From NCBI GenBank assembly GCA_030642325.1, contig DAOWNY010000002.1:1-24006 (forward strand): a stretch of 24,006 bases of DNA, written 5' to 3'. Source of the stretch: Deltaproteobacteria bacterium (GTDB taxonomy: Bacteria; Desulfobacterota; DAOWNY01). Below, one piece after another: positions 6,362 to 14,025 of the stretch; position 1 is the first letter of the stretch, and the number at the start of each line of letters is the position of its first letter. The notes under the pieces were generated by a model. That model ran no database searches, was not told where the DNA came from, and saw only the letters and a program-made list of their open reading frames with translations. A program made the translations under genes and the position numbers.

Positions 6362-8020
6362 TTATAACAATCCCTTATTTTTAGCTTCAGTTACCGAGGC
6401 CGGTTCCTTCCACCATTTAGTGATTCCCAGATCTTCTGCAACTTTGTTGGCTACATTGTAACCCGGTCCCCAGATAACACATCCTCCTGGGTAGGTGCAG
6501 GCACCACCCAGATAAAGGTTATCAATAGGGGTTTTGGTGGTTGAGCATTCATCATTAGGCCGTTGAAAACCCATCTGCAGAGGAGCATATGCCCCTTGTT
6601 TGATCCCACCCTTCACCATGCTTGAAAGTTTATTTTCTACATCAATGGGAGTAGAAATATAGGTCTGCATAATGTTGTCCTTGGTGATGTTGGGAGCATA
6701 TTTATTCAAGGTGGCGATATACTGATCAATCAGATCTTGTTTAAATTTGAAGTTGTACCATTTGTCTGCTCCGCCGTCTTTTAGATCATAGGGTGCGATT
6801 CGGGAAAGTAATCCCGTGCATCGTCCCGGTGGTGCCTGACGGGGGTCAAGTACTGATGGGAAGCAGCAGTTATAAGCGGTCTCGGCGGGCAATTCTCCCT
6901 TGTATATCGCGTCAAATTCTTTAATAACCGCTTCCTGGGTCTCTAAGCCGAGTATGTAGACATAAGCATTATTGATATCCGGGTTAGAGGCGGCGGCCTT
7001 AAAATCCGGGGCCTGTTCCATGGCCAGGTGAACACCGCAGAGACTGTATTTATCCCATTGATAGCCGTTCAGTTTTTCGGTGAACTCCGATTCCAGATGT
7101 TCCTTTCCCACCAGCTTAAAGAAGGTCTGGTGGGGATCGAGGGTGCTGATTATTGTCTTGGCCTTTATGATATTGCCGTCATCCAGTTCCACTCCAACGG
7201 CCTTGCCGCCTTCCATGACGATCTGTTTGATCCGGACGTTATTAATAGTTGCACTCTGGTTTTCATGGATGATCTTGCCCAGGGCCTGGGCAACCATGTG
7301 GGAGCCTCCCACTACCAGGCGATAATTGGTGGATCTGTTTAAGTAGAGGAGAACCAGATAGCCTAAGCCGGCCTGATCGTATTCCACTCCCCAGTGGCAG
7401 GCGAGATAAAGCATGAGCGCCCTGATGTGTTCGTTTTCAAAGTGTTTGTTGACGATTTCAAGGGCGGTCATCTCCGAGTACTCCATTACGATCTCCCCGG
7501 TCTTGTGGGACTGCATCTTAACCACTGCATCCAAAGTGGGTAAGGGGGGAGCATAAGTGGCAGGACCGATAAAATCATCCATGCACTGTTTAGCCAGGGC
7601 ATGAAACTCCCTGTAGGATTCTGCATCTTTTTTGGAAAACTGTGCGAAGTTGGCACAGGTCTTTTCAATATCAGTATAGAGGCATACGCACCTTCCGTCG
7701 GAAAGGGGAAGGGCAAACTGGAGCTCGGGGAGGAGGTGTTTGCAGTTATACTCCTCGTCCAGTTTGAAGTCCTGGTAAACGGGGGCATAGTCCACCATCA
7801 TCATATAGACGGCATGGGTGTTGTGGAGATAACCGGGGTTGGTGATTTCCTCGGTAAGCAGACCGCCACCCATCTCATAACGTCTTTCCAGTACCACCAC
7901 CTTGGCACCGGCCTTGGAGAGGTAAGCGCCAGCCTCCAATCCGTTGGGTCCTGCTCCTATAATAACTACATCCGCTTCTTCGGGAACATAGCGTGGTTTG
8001 GTATCATAATCTATTGGCAT
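6362..8020 (-). CDS. Phytoene-desaturase-like FAD-dependent oxidoreductase, subunit 2, 552 aa
   Basis: A member of the CrtI/PYROXD2-like flavoprotein superfamily, whose members desaturate, isomerise or saturate hydrophobic polyenes. The FAD Rossmann motif GAGPNG is at 22-27 with the ribose-binding E45, followed by MGGGLLTEE. The C-terminal FAD segment is around 500-537 (IDNLYLGGACTYPGG, then WGPGYNVANKVAED). Length is normal for the superfamily. A perfect AAAGGAGG ribosome site precedes the ATG, 35 bases after the stop of subunit 1. N-terminal hydrophobicity is only that of the FAD fold. The pair is similar overall but clearly diverged, as expected for a heteromer. It could act like CtmB/CtmA of anaerobic limonene oxidation; carotenoid desaturation is the alternative, but no other carotenoid gene is present. 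Confidence 0.88.
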   Translation of the reverse strand: MPIDYDTKPRYVPEEADVVIIGAGPNGLEAGAYLSKAGAKVVVLERRYEMGGGLLTEEITNPGYLHNTHAVYMMMVDYAPVYQDFKLDEEYNCKHLLPELQFALPLSDGRCVCLYTDIEKTCANFAQFSKKDAESYREFHALAKQCMDDFIGPATYAPPLPTLDAVVKMQSHKTGEIVMEYSEMTALEIVNKHFENEHIRALMLYLACHWGVEYDQAGLGYLVLLYLNRSTNYRLVVGGSHMVAQALGKIIHENQSATINNVRIKQIVMEGGKAVGVELDDGNIIKAKTIISTLDPHQTFFKLVGKEHLESEFTEKLNGYQWDKYSLCGVHLAMEQAPDFKAAASNPDINNAYVYILGLETQEAVIKEFDAIYKGELPAETAYNCCFPSVLDPRQAPPGRCTGLLSRIAPYDLKDGGADKWYNFKFKQDLIDQYIATLNKYAPNITKDNIMQTYISTPIDVENKLSSMVKGGIKQGAYAPLQMGFQRPNDECSTTKTPIDNLYLGGACTYPGGCVIWGPGYNVANKVAEDLGITKWWKEPASVTEAKNKGLL

Positions 8021-8055
8021 GGTTTCCTCCTTTCAGGAACCTTTGAAATTCTTTA

Positions 8056-9711
8056 TTAATAACCCCGTTCCTCTGTTTTTTCCGGCATTGTAAGACCGTC
8101 TAAATCCTTAGCCATGGTTTTATAGCAGGTATACCCCTGAGAGGCCGAGCCCATTCCGGCAAAGTGCCATCCGGAACCGGTTCCATAGAGACCCTCGATG
8201 GGGGTTCTGTGATCGGCCAGTTCGGGAATCGGTCTCCATCTCCCCACCTGACTGGGTATATGATCCAACACCGCCCAGTTACCGGTGGGCGCCATATTAG
8301 TAAGACGGGCACATTCAAAGGGAGTCTGGGGGGTGTAGCCGATTACGTTATCCCAGCTCATGTTGGGGGCTACCTTGTTCATTAAATCAATTACCCAGTT
8401 GGCATGTTTTACTTTGTATTCCTTCCACTCTCTTTCAGTAAGTTTATCCGCTCCCAGGACAAACTCCTCGGAGAGGATGGACCACTTGTTGTCGGCAAGA
8501 ACCCGGGCAGGATCGGTTGCCGGATGGTTGCAGATTACCAGGTTGGGATCTTCGCAGAATTCACCCATGACCCGGTGGGCATGGTTGATGGTCAGTGCAT
8601 TGGGATCTTTCGTCCCAATCGTCAACCACCCAACCCGATCAATATCGGGGTTAATCTTGGCAGCTTCGGCATAGTGGGGTGCTTCGTGGAGTGCCCAGGT
8701 ATACCAGGTAATGGTGATTCTCCATTTGGAGAGGTTTTCTACCCTACGCTTGATACGCCAGCTCCAGAGATCCGGGTCGGTGAGTTCAAACACCAGCTGG
8801 GAAGGCTGGAGGGTGCTGATTACAGCTTTGCGGGCTTCTATTTCGGTGCCGTCCGCAAGACGAACTCCAACTGCCCGGCCATTTTTGACTAAAACCTTTT
8901 CCACTTCATGTTCGGTGTATGATTTACCGCCTTCTTCCACAAAACATTTATAAGCGGCATGGGCGGTGGTATGGGTTCCCCCGTATGCTCCTCCGTATTC
9001 GGTAAGTCCCAGCAGGGTGAACAAACTCATTAAACCGGCTGCATTGAGATCGGAAGAGTTGCCCGTCCACGAATGAGTAATCCTGAGCATACCGGCAATG
9101 AGGGCTTCGCTTTCAAACAGATCCCGGAATACCTCAATTGGGGAACGGACCACAAATGAACGGTCAATACCGAGGGCCTTCATCTTGGGGTGCCCCAGGA
9201 ATTGTTCACTCTCATCCAGCTCGTTAATTGCGTCGGGATAAGGGAGGGCGGGATTATGTAAATGTTTGAGGAATGAATCCCTTCCCACTGTATCCCACAT
9301 ATCCCATAGCTTCAGCCAGGTGTCGGCATCCCGCTTTGAAAAATCGGCAAAAGACTCGGCGGTCTTTTCCTGGGAGGGATCATTAAACGGGCTGTAGATA
9401 AGGTACTGGGAATTATCTTCGATAAATACTCCCCCACCGGCCACATGGTAGGGAACAAACTTATAACCTCGCTGGTTAAAAGGAAAATCATCCTCCAAAA
9501 TTTTGGTATACCACCAAGCAAAATCGGTAGCATGGTGATCGGAGACAAAACCGGGGGTAGCTGATTCCTCGCTGGACCACCCTCCTCCCAATTCATGTCT
9601 TTTTTCAAAGATACCCACCTGCATGCCCCCATATTTCTGTAGGTACATACCTGCCACCAGCCCTTTACTTCCTCCTCCTACAATCACTACATCAAAACTC
9701 GCATCGGCCAT
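8056..9711 (-). CDS. Phytoene-desaturase-like FAD-dependent oxidoreductase, subunit 1, 551 aa
   Basis: Paralogue of the next gene downstream. GGGSKG (12-17) is the FAD-binding loop, with K16 where most family members have a small residue or N, and E36 in IFEKRHELGGGW binds the ribose. The C-terminal FAD segment is IEGLYGTGSGWHFAGMGSASQG (about 504-525). The two proteins are almost the same length and share both ends, but differ strongly in the middle, where the substrate domain lies. The ATG has a perfect AAGGAGG. It follows the CMD-fold gene by 183 bases of AT-rich DNA. Predicted cytoplasmic or peripheral on the membrane. Probable role: half of a two-component dehydrogenase acting on a hydrophobic substrate; the reaction is inferred only. 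Confidence 0.88.
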   Translation of the reverse strand: MADASFDVVIVGGGSKGLVAGMYLQKYGGMQVGIFEKRHELGGGWSSEESATPGFVSDHHATDFAWWYTKILEDDFPFNQRGYKFVPYHVAGGGVFIEDNSQYLIYSPFNDPSQEKTAESFADFSKRDADTWLKLWDMWDTVGRDSFLKHLHNPALPYPDAINELDESEQFLGHPKMKALGIDRSFVVRSPIEVFRDLFESEALIAGMLRITHSWTGNSSDLNAAGLMSLFTLLGLTEYGGAYGGTHTTAHAAYKCFVEEGGKSYTEHEVEKVLVKNGRAVGVRLADGTEIEARKAVISTLQPSQLVFELTDPDLWSWRIKRRVENLSKWRITITWYTWALHEAPHYAEAAKINPDIDRVGWLTIGTKDPNALTINHAHRVMGEFCEDPNLVICNHPATDPARVLADNKWSILSEEFVLGADKLTEREWKEYKVKHANWVIDLMNKVAPNMSWDNVIGYTPQTPFECARLTNMAPTGNWAVLDHIPSQVGRWRPIPELADHRTPIEGLYGTGSGWHFAGMGSASQGYTCYKTMAKDLDGLTMPEKTEERGY

Positions 9712-9894
9712 TATCTATCCTCCTTAAATCTTTTTAACCTATTGCTTTCGCTCATTATTTTTAATTGACATGATGCCTTAAAATATGTTATCCGTCACCT
9801 CTCTTTCCAATAGCAGTTCAGATGGTTTGTAAAAATAAGTGGTATATGTCCGTATGAATTAGACATTTTAAATCAAACAATACATATTTTTTCA

Positions 9895-10305
9895 TCATTT
9901 ATGGTCGGATGTGGATATAGGCCATTTGTTTAATTCGACCAATATATCCTTTAACACCGTCAACCCCTCGTTCATGGCCGGAACTCCGGCATAAGTGGAT
10001 ATCTGATATAATACCTCCGCCACTTTATGCGGTTCAACCCCTACATTTAATGCTCCATTGATATGTAATTTGAGTTCTTCCGTTTTTCCCATGGAGGCAA
10101 GGGATGCAATGGCCACCATCTGTCTTTCCTGAATAGTGATGACCGTTCGGGAATAGAGTTTCCCGGTGATATGCAGGGATAAATCCTTTGCCAGTTGAGG
10201 ATTAAATTCTCGCCAGAGTTTAAAAGGAGGGTCCATCTTTACCCCCCCCCCAAACAATTTCTGCGCAGTCTGACGGGTAAGTTCCTTTAATTTGGCTATT
10301 TCCAT
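9895..10305 (-). CDS. Carboxymuconolactone-decarboxylase-fold protein (CMD/AhpD superfamily), 136 aa
   Basis: An all-helical protein of the CMD family. ERQMVAIASLASMGKTEELKLH (60-81) and GVEPHKVAEVLYQISTYAGVPAMNEG (89-114) match the conserved core of gamma-carboxymuconolactone decarboxylases. The AhpD CxxC pair is absent (the protein has no cysteine), so it is not an alkylhydroperoxide reductase. It is the first gene after the promoter at 10501-10529, with a leader of nearly 190 bases. The start at 10305 has a poor ribosome site. An alternative ATG at 10236 follows a run of ten G that could serve as one, but it would remove family N-terminal sequence, so I keep 10305. That G10 run encodes GGG (19-21) and is prone to slippage. 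A lactone, decarboxylation or isomerisation step in the pathway is possible. Confidence 0.85.
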   Translation of the reverse strand: MEIAKLKELTRQTAQKLFGGGVKMDPPFKLWREFNPQLAKDLSLHITGKLYSRTVITIQERQMVAIASLASMGKTEELKLHINGALNVGVEPHKVAEVLYQISTYAGVPAMNEGLTVLKDILVELNKWPISTSDHK

Positions 10306-10494
10306 AATTATTTTAGAAAGTTGATGATTTTTTTGTTTTATGCCACAGCCTATCGTTTACCGCAAAACCAATTTTAAACCAGCACAAGTGTCTTTACCGC
10401 ATCAAAAACCCACCTAAGCAGTGATTATTAGGGAGCATAAAATTTAGTGCTAACATAAAAGAAAAATAAACGACTGTTTTATTGTTAAATATAA
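10306..10494 (-). promoter_or_regulatory. Long 5' leader of the catabolic operon
   Basis: Between the predicted transcription start and the first gene. It contains the 8-base direct repeat GCGGTAAA (minus strand; 10356-10363 and 10393-10400) and the segment GGCTGTGGCA. I could not match it to a riboswitch I know. The repeat could be a regulator site or part of an RNA fold. Confidence 0.3.
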
Positions 10495-10500
10495 AATTTT

Positions 10501-10529
10501 TTTATACAAGTACATAATAAATTTGTCAA
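10501..10529 (-). promoter_or_regulatory. Sigma70-type promoter of the 10305-to-2181 operon
   Basis: TTGACA (10524-10529, perfect) and TATAAA (10501-10506) are exactly 17 bases apart on the minus strand. Transcription would begin near 10494. This is the best promoter upstream of the CMD gene and probably drives at least the CMD and flavoprotein genes. Confidence 0.75.
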
Positions 10530-10560
10530 TAAAAAAATATTGCAACTACTCAAGAGTCAG

Positions 10561-10582
10561 CCTGCCTGTGCCGGCACGGCAG
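10561..10582. repeat. Palindromic repeat C, copy 1
   Basis: CTGCC-TGTGCCGGCAC-GGCAG forms a near-perfect palindrome around GTGCCGGCAC. The first 16 bases, CCTGCCTGTGCCGGCA, occur again in reverse complement at 23831-23846. It is a REP-like intergenic repeat beside a decayed gene. Confidence 0.65.
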
Positions 10583-10613
10583 ACAGAGAGCCGGAATCCG
10601 GAATAGAAGAAGC

Positions 10614-10731
10614 CTAGGCCTCCGGCAGCTTAACGACTTCTTCAAGCCGAGACATCAACTGTGAAGCATCACTATAACAGAGATCTTTTGCCGGAATTAA
10701 ATAGTAACGACATTCTTTAAAAAGATGCCCG
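10614..10731 (-). pseudogene. Remnant of a four-helix-bundle (23S rRNA intervening-sequence type) protein gene
   Basis: The minus-strand frame ending at the TAG at 10614-10616 reads GHLFKECRYYLIPAKDL then CYSDASQLMSRLEEVVKLPEA. This closely resembles the C-terminal helix pair of the S23/four-helix-bundle protein family, whose members end in a pattern like E-YLIxAxDLGY-x-L-xxxLEEV-x-L-L. Nothing upstream continues the protein, and the tRNA genes follow immediately, so only about the last 38 codons survive. Such genes often occur as mobile or insertion-derived copies, which agrees with the neighbouring palindromic repeat. Confidence 0.6.
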
Positions 10732-10806
10732 TGCAATATTCATATAGCCGGCTTTATCCGATGATCCGGTGGGTAGAACGAAAAATCACCGGGAATTTAT
10801 TAAAAG

Positions 10807-10881
10807 TGGTAGTCCCAACGGGGATCGAACCCGTGTCTTCGGCGTGAGAGGCCGATATCCTAACCGCTAGACGATGGGACC
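10807..10881 (-). tRNA. tRNA-Glu (anticodon CTC)
   Basis: Acceptor stem GGTCCCA pairs with TGGGACT, and CCA is encoded. The T arm is ACGGG-TTCGATC-CCCGT and the anticodon loop reads CT-CTC-AC, which decodes GAG. It lies a single base downstream of tRNA-Gln on the same strand and downstream of gltX, whose product charges it. A UUC-anticodon tRNA-Glu must exist elsewhere to read GAA. Confidence 0.96.
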
Positions 10882-10882
10882 A

Positions 10883-10956
10883 TGGCTGGGAGAGGAGGAC
10901 TCGAACCCCCGTAACCAGAGCCAGAGTCTGGTGTCCTGCCACTGGACGATCCCCCA
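10883..10956 (-). tRNA. tRNA-Gln (anticodon CTG)
   Basis: Acceptor TGGGGGA pairs with TCTCCCA (one G-U), discriminator G, encoded CCA. The anticodon arm is CCAGA-CTCTGGC-TCTGG with anticodon CTG, decoding CAG. T arm GGGGG-TTCGAGT-CCTCC. It is the first of the two-tRNA unit that follows gltX. Confidence 0.96.
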
Positions 10957-11094
10957 GTTTAACCGAGCTATTTGAAAAGTTGAATTACGTAAGCAATAAA
11001 TGTTTTTTTCTAAACACCCTAACGGACCTCAAATTTAACAACATTACAAAAAAAGTTTTTTAATTTCATGGTTCAAACCGCAAAATAAAATTGC

Positions 11095-12507
11095 CTAAGT
11101 GCTCTTATGCCCTTTTTTAATGAGCTCAATGGCAATGTTCAATCTTTTTAAAACCTTTTCTTTTCCCAGAGCAACAATTGTTTCATGAATTCCAGGGCTC
11201 ACTGTGCTTCCGGTCAGAGCTACCCTGACCGGTTGAGCCACCTTGCCAAATTTAATATCTCTTTCTTTTAAGATTTCAAGAAAGATAGTTTCCACCGGTT
11301 TCTCTTCAAAAAATTCAAGCTTACCAAGTTTTTCAACCAAGGTTTCAAAGATTTCTATCATGTTGAATTTCAAAAATTTATTTACTAAATCTTCCGGGTA
11401 TTTTATTTCATCATTGAAATAGAAATCGGCCAGCCTGGCCATGTCTATCAGGGTTTTGCTTCTTATCCTGAGGGTATCCACCACCCGGGAAAGATACCCG
11501 TTGCTGAGAATATCATGCCCCCCTAGTTCGATAAAAGGACGTAAAAGTTTTGCCAGTGTTTCAGTCTCAGTCTCTTTAATGTAGTGGCCGTTTAACCAGA
11601 GAAGTTTGTCCAGATCAAATATGCCCGCTGATTTCCCCACCTTATCGAGAGAAAATTTATCAATCAATTCATTCCGCGAAAAAATTTCCTGATTGCCGTG
11701 GGACCACCCCAGGCGAACAAGATAGTTAACTAATGCCGGGGAGAGATATCCCATCTCCTGGTATTTCATTACTGAGGTGGCGCCATGGCGCTTACTCAAT
11801 CGATTTCCGTCATTTCCCAGAATCATTGGAACATGAGCAAATTTGGGGAGAGGATAACCCAGTGCCTGATAAAGTAAAATTTGCTTGGGGGTATTGTTAA
11901 GATGATCATCTCCCCGTATGACATGAGTTATCCCCATGGTGGCGTCATCTACTACCACACTGAAATTATAGGTAGGAGACCCGTTACTCCTTCGGATAAT
12001 TAAGTCATCTAACTCTGAATTTTCAAACTCAACTTCGCCCTTTATGGAGTCATCAAATAGTGTTTTTCCCAATTGAGGGGACTTGAACCTTACCACGGAT
12101 TGTTTATTTATTATGGGATTGGCTATATTCCGGCAGGTACCGTCGTACTTTGGTTTTTGCCCTTTTGCCTGTGCCCGCTTTCTCATTTCTTCCAGTTTTT
12201 CCGGCGAACAGTAGCAATGATAAGCCTTGCCTTCATTAAGGAGTCGATCAATGTGGCCCTGATAAATTTCTATACGGTCGGTCTGGTAATAAGGCCCTTC
12301 ATCCCAATCCAACCCAAGCCATTCCATTCCTTCGAGGATACCCCGGATTGATTCGGGAGTGGACCGGGCCTCATCGGTATCTTCAATGCGGAGAATAAAT
12401 TTTCCTCCATTATGTCGGGCAAACAGCCAATTGAACAAGGCAGTCCTCGCTCCTCCGATGTGTAAATATCCTGTGGGACTGGGAGCAAATCTACACCTTA
12501 TTTCCAT
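11095..12507 (-). CDS. gltX: Glutamyl-tRNA synthetase, 470 aa
   Basis: A class I aminoacyl-tRNA synthetase that attaches glutamate to tRNA-Glu and, in bacteria without GlnRS, also to tRNA-Gln. The HIGH motif is in FAPSPTGYLHIGGARTALFN (8-27) and the KMSKS counterpart is RLSKRHGAT. Cysteines in YHCYCSPEKL and later YDGTCR sit where the zinc-binding cysteines of GluRS lie. The C-terminal anticodon-binding helical region is complete and the length is normal. The ATG has AGGGA upstream. It is transcribed toward the tRNA-Gln/tRNA-Glu pair 138 bases downstream, so enzyme and substrates may share a transcript. No clear promoter was found in the repeat-rich region behind it. Confidence 0.97.
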   Translation of the reverse strand: MEIRCRFAPSPTGYLHIGGARTALFNWLFARHNGGKFILRIEDTDEARSTPESIRGILEGMEWLGLDWDEGPYYQTDRIEIYQGHIDRLLNEGKAYHCYCSPEKLEEMRKRAQAKGQKPKYDGTCRNIANPIINKQSVVRFKSPQLGKTLFDDSIKGEVEFENSELDDLIIRRSNGSPTYNFSVVVDDATMGITHVIRGDDHLNNTPKQILLYQALGYPLPKFAHVPMILGNDGNRLSKRHGATSVMKYQEMGYLSPALVNYLVRLGWSHGNQEIFSRNELIDKFSLDKVGKSAGIFDLDKLLWLNGHYIKETETETLAKLLRPFIELGGHDILSNGYLSRVVDTLRIRSKTLIDMARLADFYFNDEIKYPEDLVNKFLKFNMIEIFETLVEKLGKLEFFEEKPVETIFLEILKERDIKFGKVAQPVRVALTGSTVSPGIHETIVALGKEKVLKRLNIAIELIKKGHKST

Positions 12508-12617
12508 AAATATATCCCTAAAAGTTTTAATGGTTGCTCAAATTGCCGACGAAGAAAAAATTATTTAAAGATTATCGGACTGCCCGGCTTTGAATAATTA
12601 GTTTAATCCGTTATAAT

Positions 12618-12800
12618 AAGGTAACCGTTCACGGTTTTTTCTTCAATGAAATGAATTTTATAGCTATTTAAACATGCTCGGTATCGGTTCCAATTCCGGA
12701 ATCAGGACCCGCAAATTCTTTTAAATTGTTCAAGGCTCCTAAATCTTCAAAAGAAGAACTCATACTTACATCTTAATCCTAAGTCTTTACCAATACCTGA
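12618..12800 (-). repeat. Dispersed repeat A, copy 2
   Basis: Opens with GTAACCGTTCACGGTT and continues with CAATGAAATGAATTTTATA, CATGCTCGGTAT, CAATTCCGGAATCAG, CCGCAAATTCTTTTAAATTGTTCAAG and TCTTCAAAAG, then CATACTTACATCTTA. The same order occurs at 21363-21562 (direct) and 1405-1550 (inverted). A short minus-strand ORF begins at 12763 (MSSSFEDLGAL) but stops after about 31 codons. Confidence 0.75.
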
Positions 12801-13079
12801 ATTGAGCACTTAGCCTTTAGCAGTTAGCTATTAGCCAAAATGATCACAGGATGTTTTGCTATTACAAGCCACCCATTGGATGTTTATTTCAAGCTGCCGT
12901 AATACCTCGGTTTTTCAAAGCTAAACGTTTGTGTGCCGACAGCTAATAGCTCAACTTAGGCAATAGTTAACTGCAAACCGTAAGCTGTCTGTGAACGGAC
13001 ACACAATAAAATTGATTATTAACAGATAATTCACCCTTCGTCAACATTATAATAAACAACATAATTCACAACCAATAAT
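12801..13079. other. Non-coding stretch of decayed repeats
   Basis: Contains a cluster of TTAGC-type units near 12809-12836 and AACCGTAAGCTGT...GTGAACGGA near 12975-13000, a phrase that recurs at 21577-21596 near copy 3 of repeat A. No open frame of note and no RNA gene recognised. Confidence 0.5.
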
Positions 13080-13225
13080 GGCTGTTGAATTCGCTTAAGC
13101 AATTTTGAATCCCGTAGTCAGCTTCAATAAAAAAACCGTGATTTTATGAGTTACTAACGTCTTTTTTAGATTTTATTTATAAAAATAAATAGTTATCAAG
13201 TTCTAGTTAAGCGAACTCAATGGCC
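13080..13225. mobile_element. MITE-like element, repeat B full copy, 146 bp
   Basis: The ends are imperfect inverted repeats of 19 bases (13080-13098 and 13207-13225), 16 of 19 matching: GGC..TTGA.TTCGCTTAA. The inside is AT-rich and codes for nothing. Its reverse complement shares about 95 bases with 1909-2005. No clear target duplication flanks it, and similarity to the other copy continues about a dozen bases past the right arm, so the true ends may lie slightly outside. Confidence 0.6.
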
Positions 13226-13349
13226 GTTTAGCTAAATTCCTCGAAAAACTCAAATGACAAATAAATAAATGATTGGTTGGTTGATATCATCTAAAAATAC
13301 CAGGCAAAAATTGTTTTTAAGGGTGTAATTAAAAGTAAAAATTTAAGAC

Positions 13350-13365
13350 GGCACACCTCAGTGCC
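13350..13365 (-). terminator. Probable terminator of the HAD phosphatase gene
   Basis: On the minus strand GGCAC-TGAGGT-GTGCC begins 7 bases after the stop codon and is followed by GTCTTAAATTTTT. The stem is only five pairs and the T-rich tract is interrupted, so it may be weak. Confidence 0.45.
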
Positions 13366-13371
13366 CCCATA

Positions 13372-14025
13372 TCATATCCCCAGCATGCTTCGCAGCTCTA
13401 AATGGTTATGGATTTCCATGGGGGTATCGAGATTATTTTTATAGGCGATAAAATTCACTCCCGCTTCCCTGGAGGTTTCACGGTCAACCCTGGAATCGCC
13501 GATATACAAAGCTTCTTCCTTTGCTATATTAAAGTGCCTTATAATTTTCAAAAGATAGTCAGGATGAGGTTTGGGGGCATTGACGTCCAAAGAAGTCACC
13601 CAGTAATCAAAGAAACGGTTTAGATTAAAATGGGTCAGCACCTTAACCAATGACTTGCCCCGGTTAGTTGCTATTGAGAGAATATATTTATTTTGTAAAA
13701 TTTCCAAGATTTCCGGAATTCCCGGTTCGAGGTTCATCCACTTATGGAAGGGATCATAATTTGTCTCCCGGGAAAATTTCTGAGCTTCCTCAAGGGTCGG
13801 ATCTCCTAAAAAAATAACTTCCAGCACCTCTTTGGTTGTCCTGGTTTGGGCAATGTTCACAAGTTTTTGATTCCCCTCATTAATAGGCGGTTTGCCGAAT
13901 TCCTTTAGAATGTGGTTGTAAAACTTGAGGTTTGCCTTTGTGCTGTCGCATAGAACACCGTCACAGTCATAAATAATGACTCGAACTTTGTTAAAGTTTA
14001 AAATCGGCGCTACCCCGGATATCAT
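13372..14025 (-). CDS. HAD-family phosphatase (phosphoglycolate-phosphatase-like), 217 aa
   Basis: A HAD hydrolase acting on a small phosphorylated metabolite. Motif I is YDCDGVLCDS with nucleophile D20 and acid/base D22; motif II is SIATNRG with T120-N121; K152 lies in APKPHPD; motif III is YIGDSRVD with D177 and D181. The helical cap between 30 and 100 is of the C1 type found in PGP and beta-phosphoglucomutase. The frame is open to an ATG at 14064, but the ATG at 14025 has AAGGAGAA 5 bases upstream and the outer one has no ribosome site, so I chose 14025. It is divergent from adk. Because the glycosyltransferase two genes away may make a phosphorylated glycosyl-glycerate, a role in removing that phosphate is possible but unproven. 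Confidence 0.88.
   Translation of the reverse strand: MISGVAPILNFNKVRVIIYDCDGVLCDSTKANLKFYNHILKEFGKPPINEGNQKLVNIAQTRTTKEVLEVIFLGDPTLEEAQKFSRETNYDPFHKWMNLEPGIPEILEILQNKYILSIATNRGKSLVKVLTHFNLNRFFDYWVTSLDVNAPKPHPDYLLKIIRHFNIAKEEALYIGDSRVDRETSREAGVNFIAYKNNLDTPMEIHNHLELRSMLGI

Noticed and set aside
10768..10798. CCGGTG/CACCGG hairpin after tRNA-Glu as a terminator
   Set aside because: No T run follows on the transcribed strand and the loop is long.
10754..10942. 62-codon minus-strand frame
   Set aside because: It lies entirely across the two tRNA genes.
12618..13260. CRISPR array in the repeat-rich gap
   Set aside because: Repeats are irregular in length and spacing, with no constant repeat-spacer unit and no cas gene.
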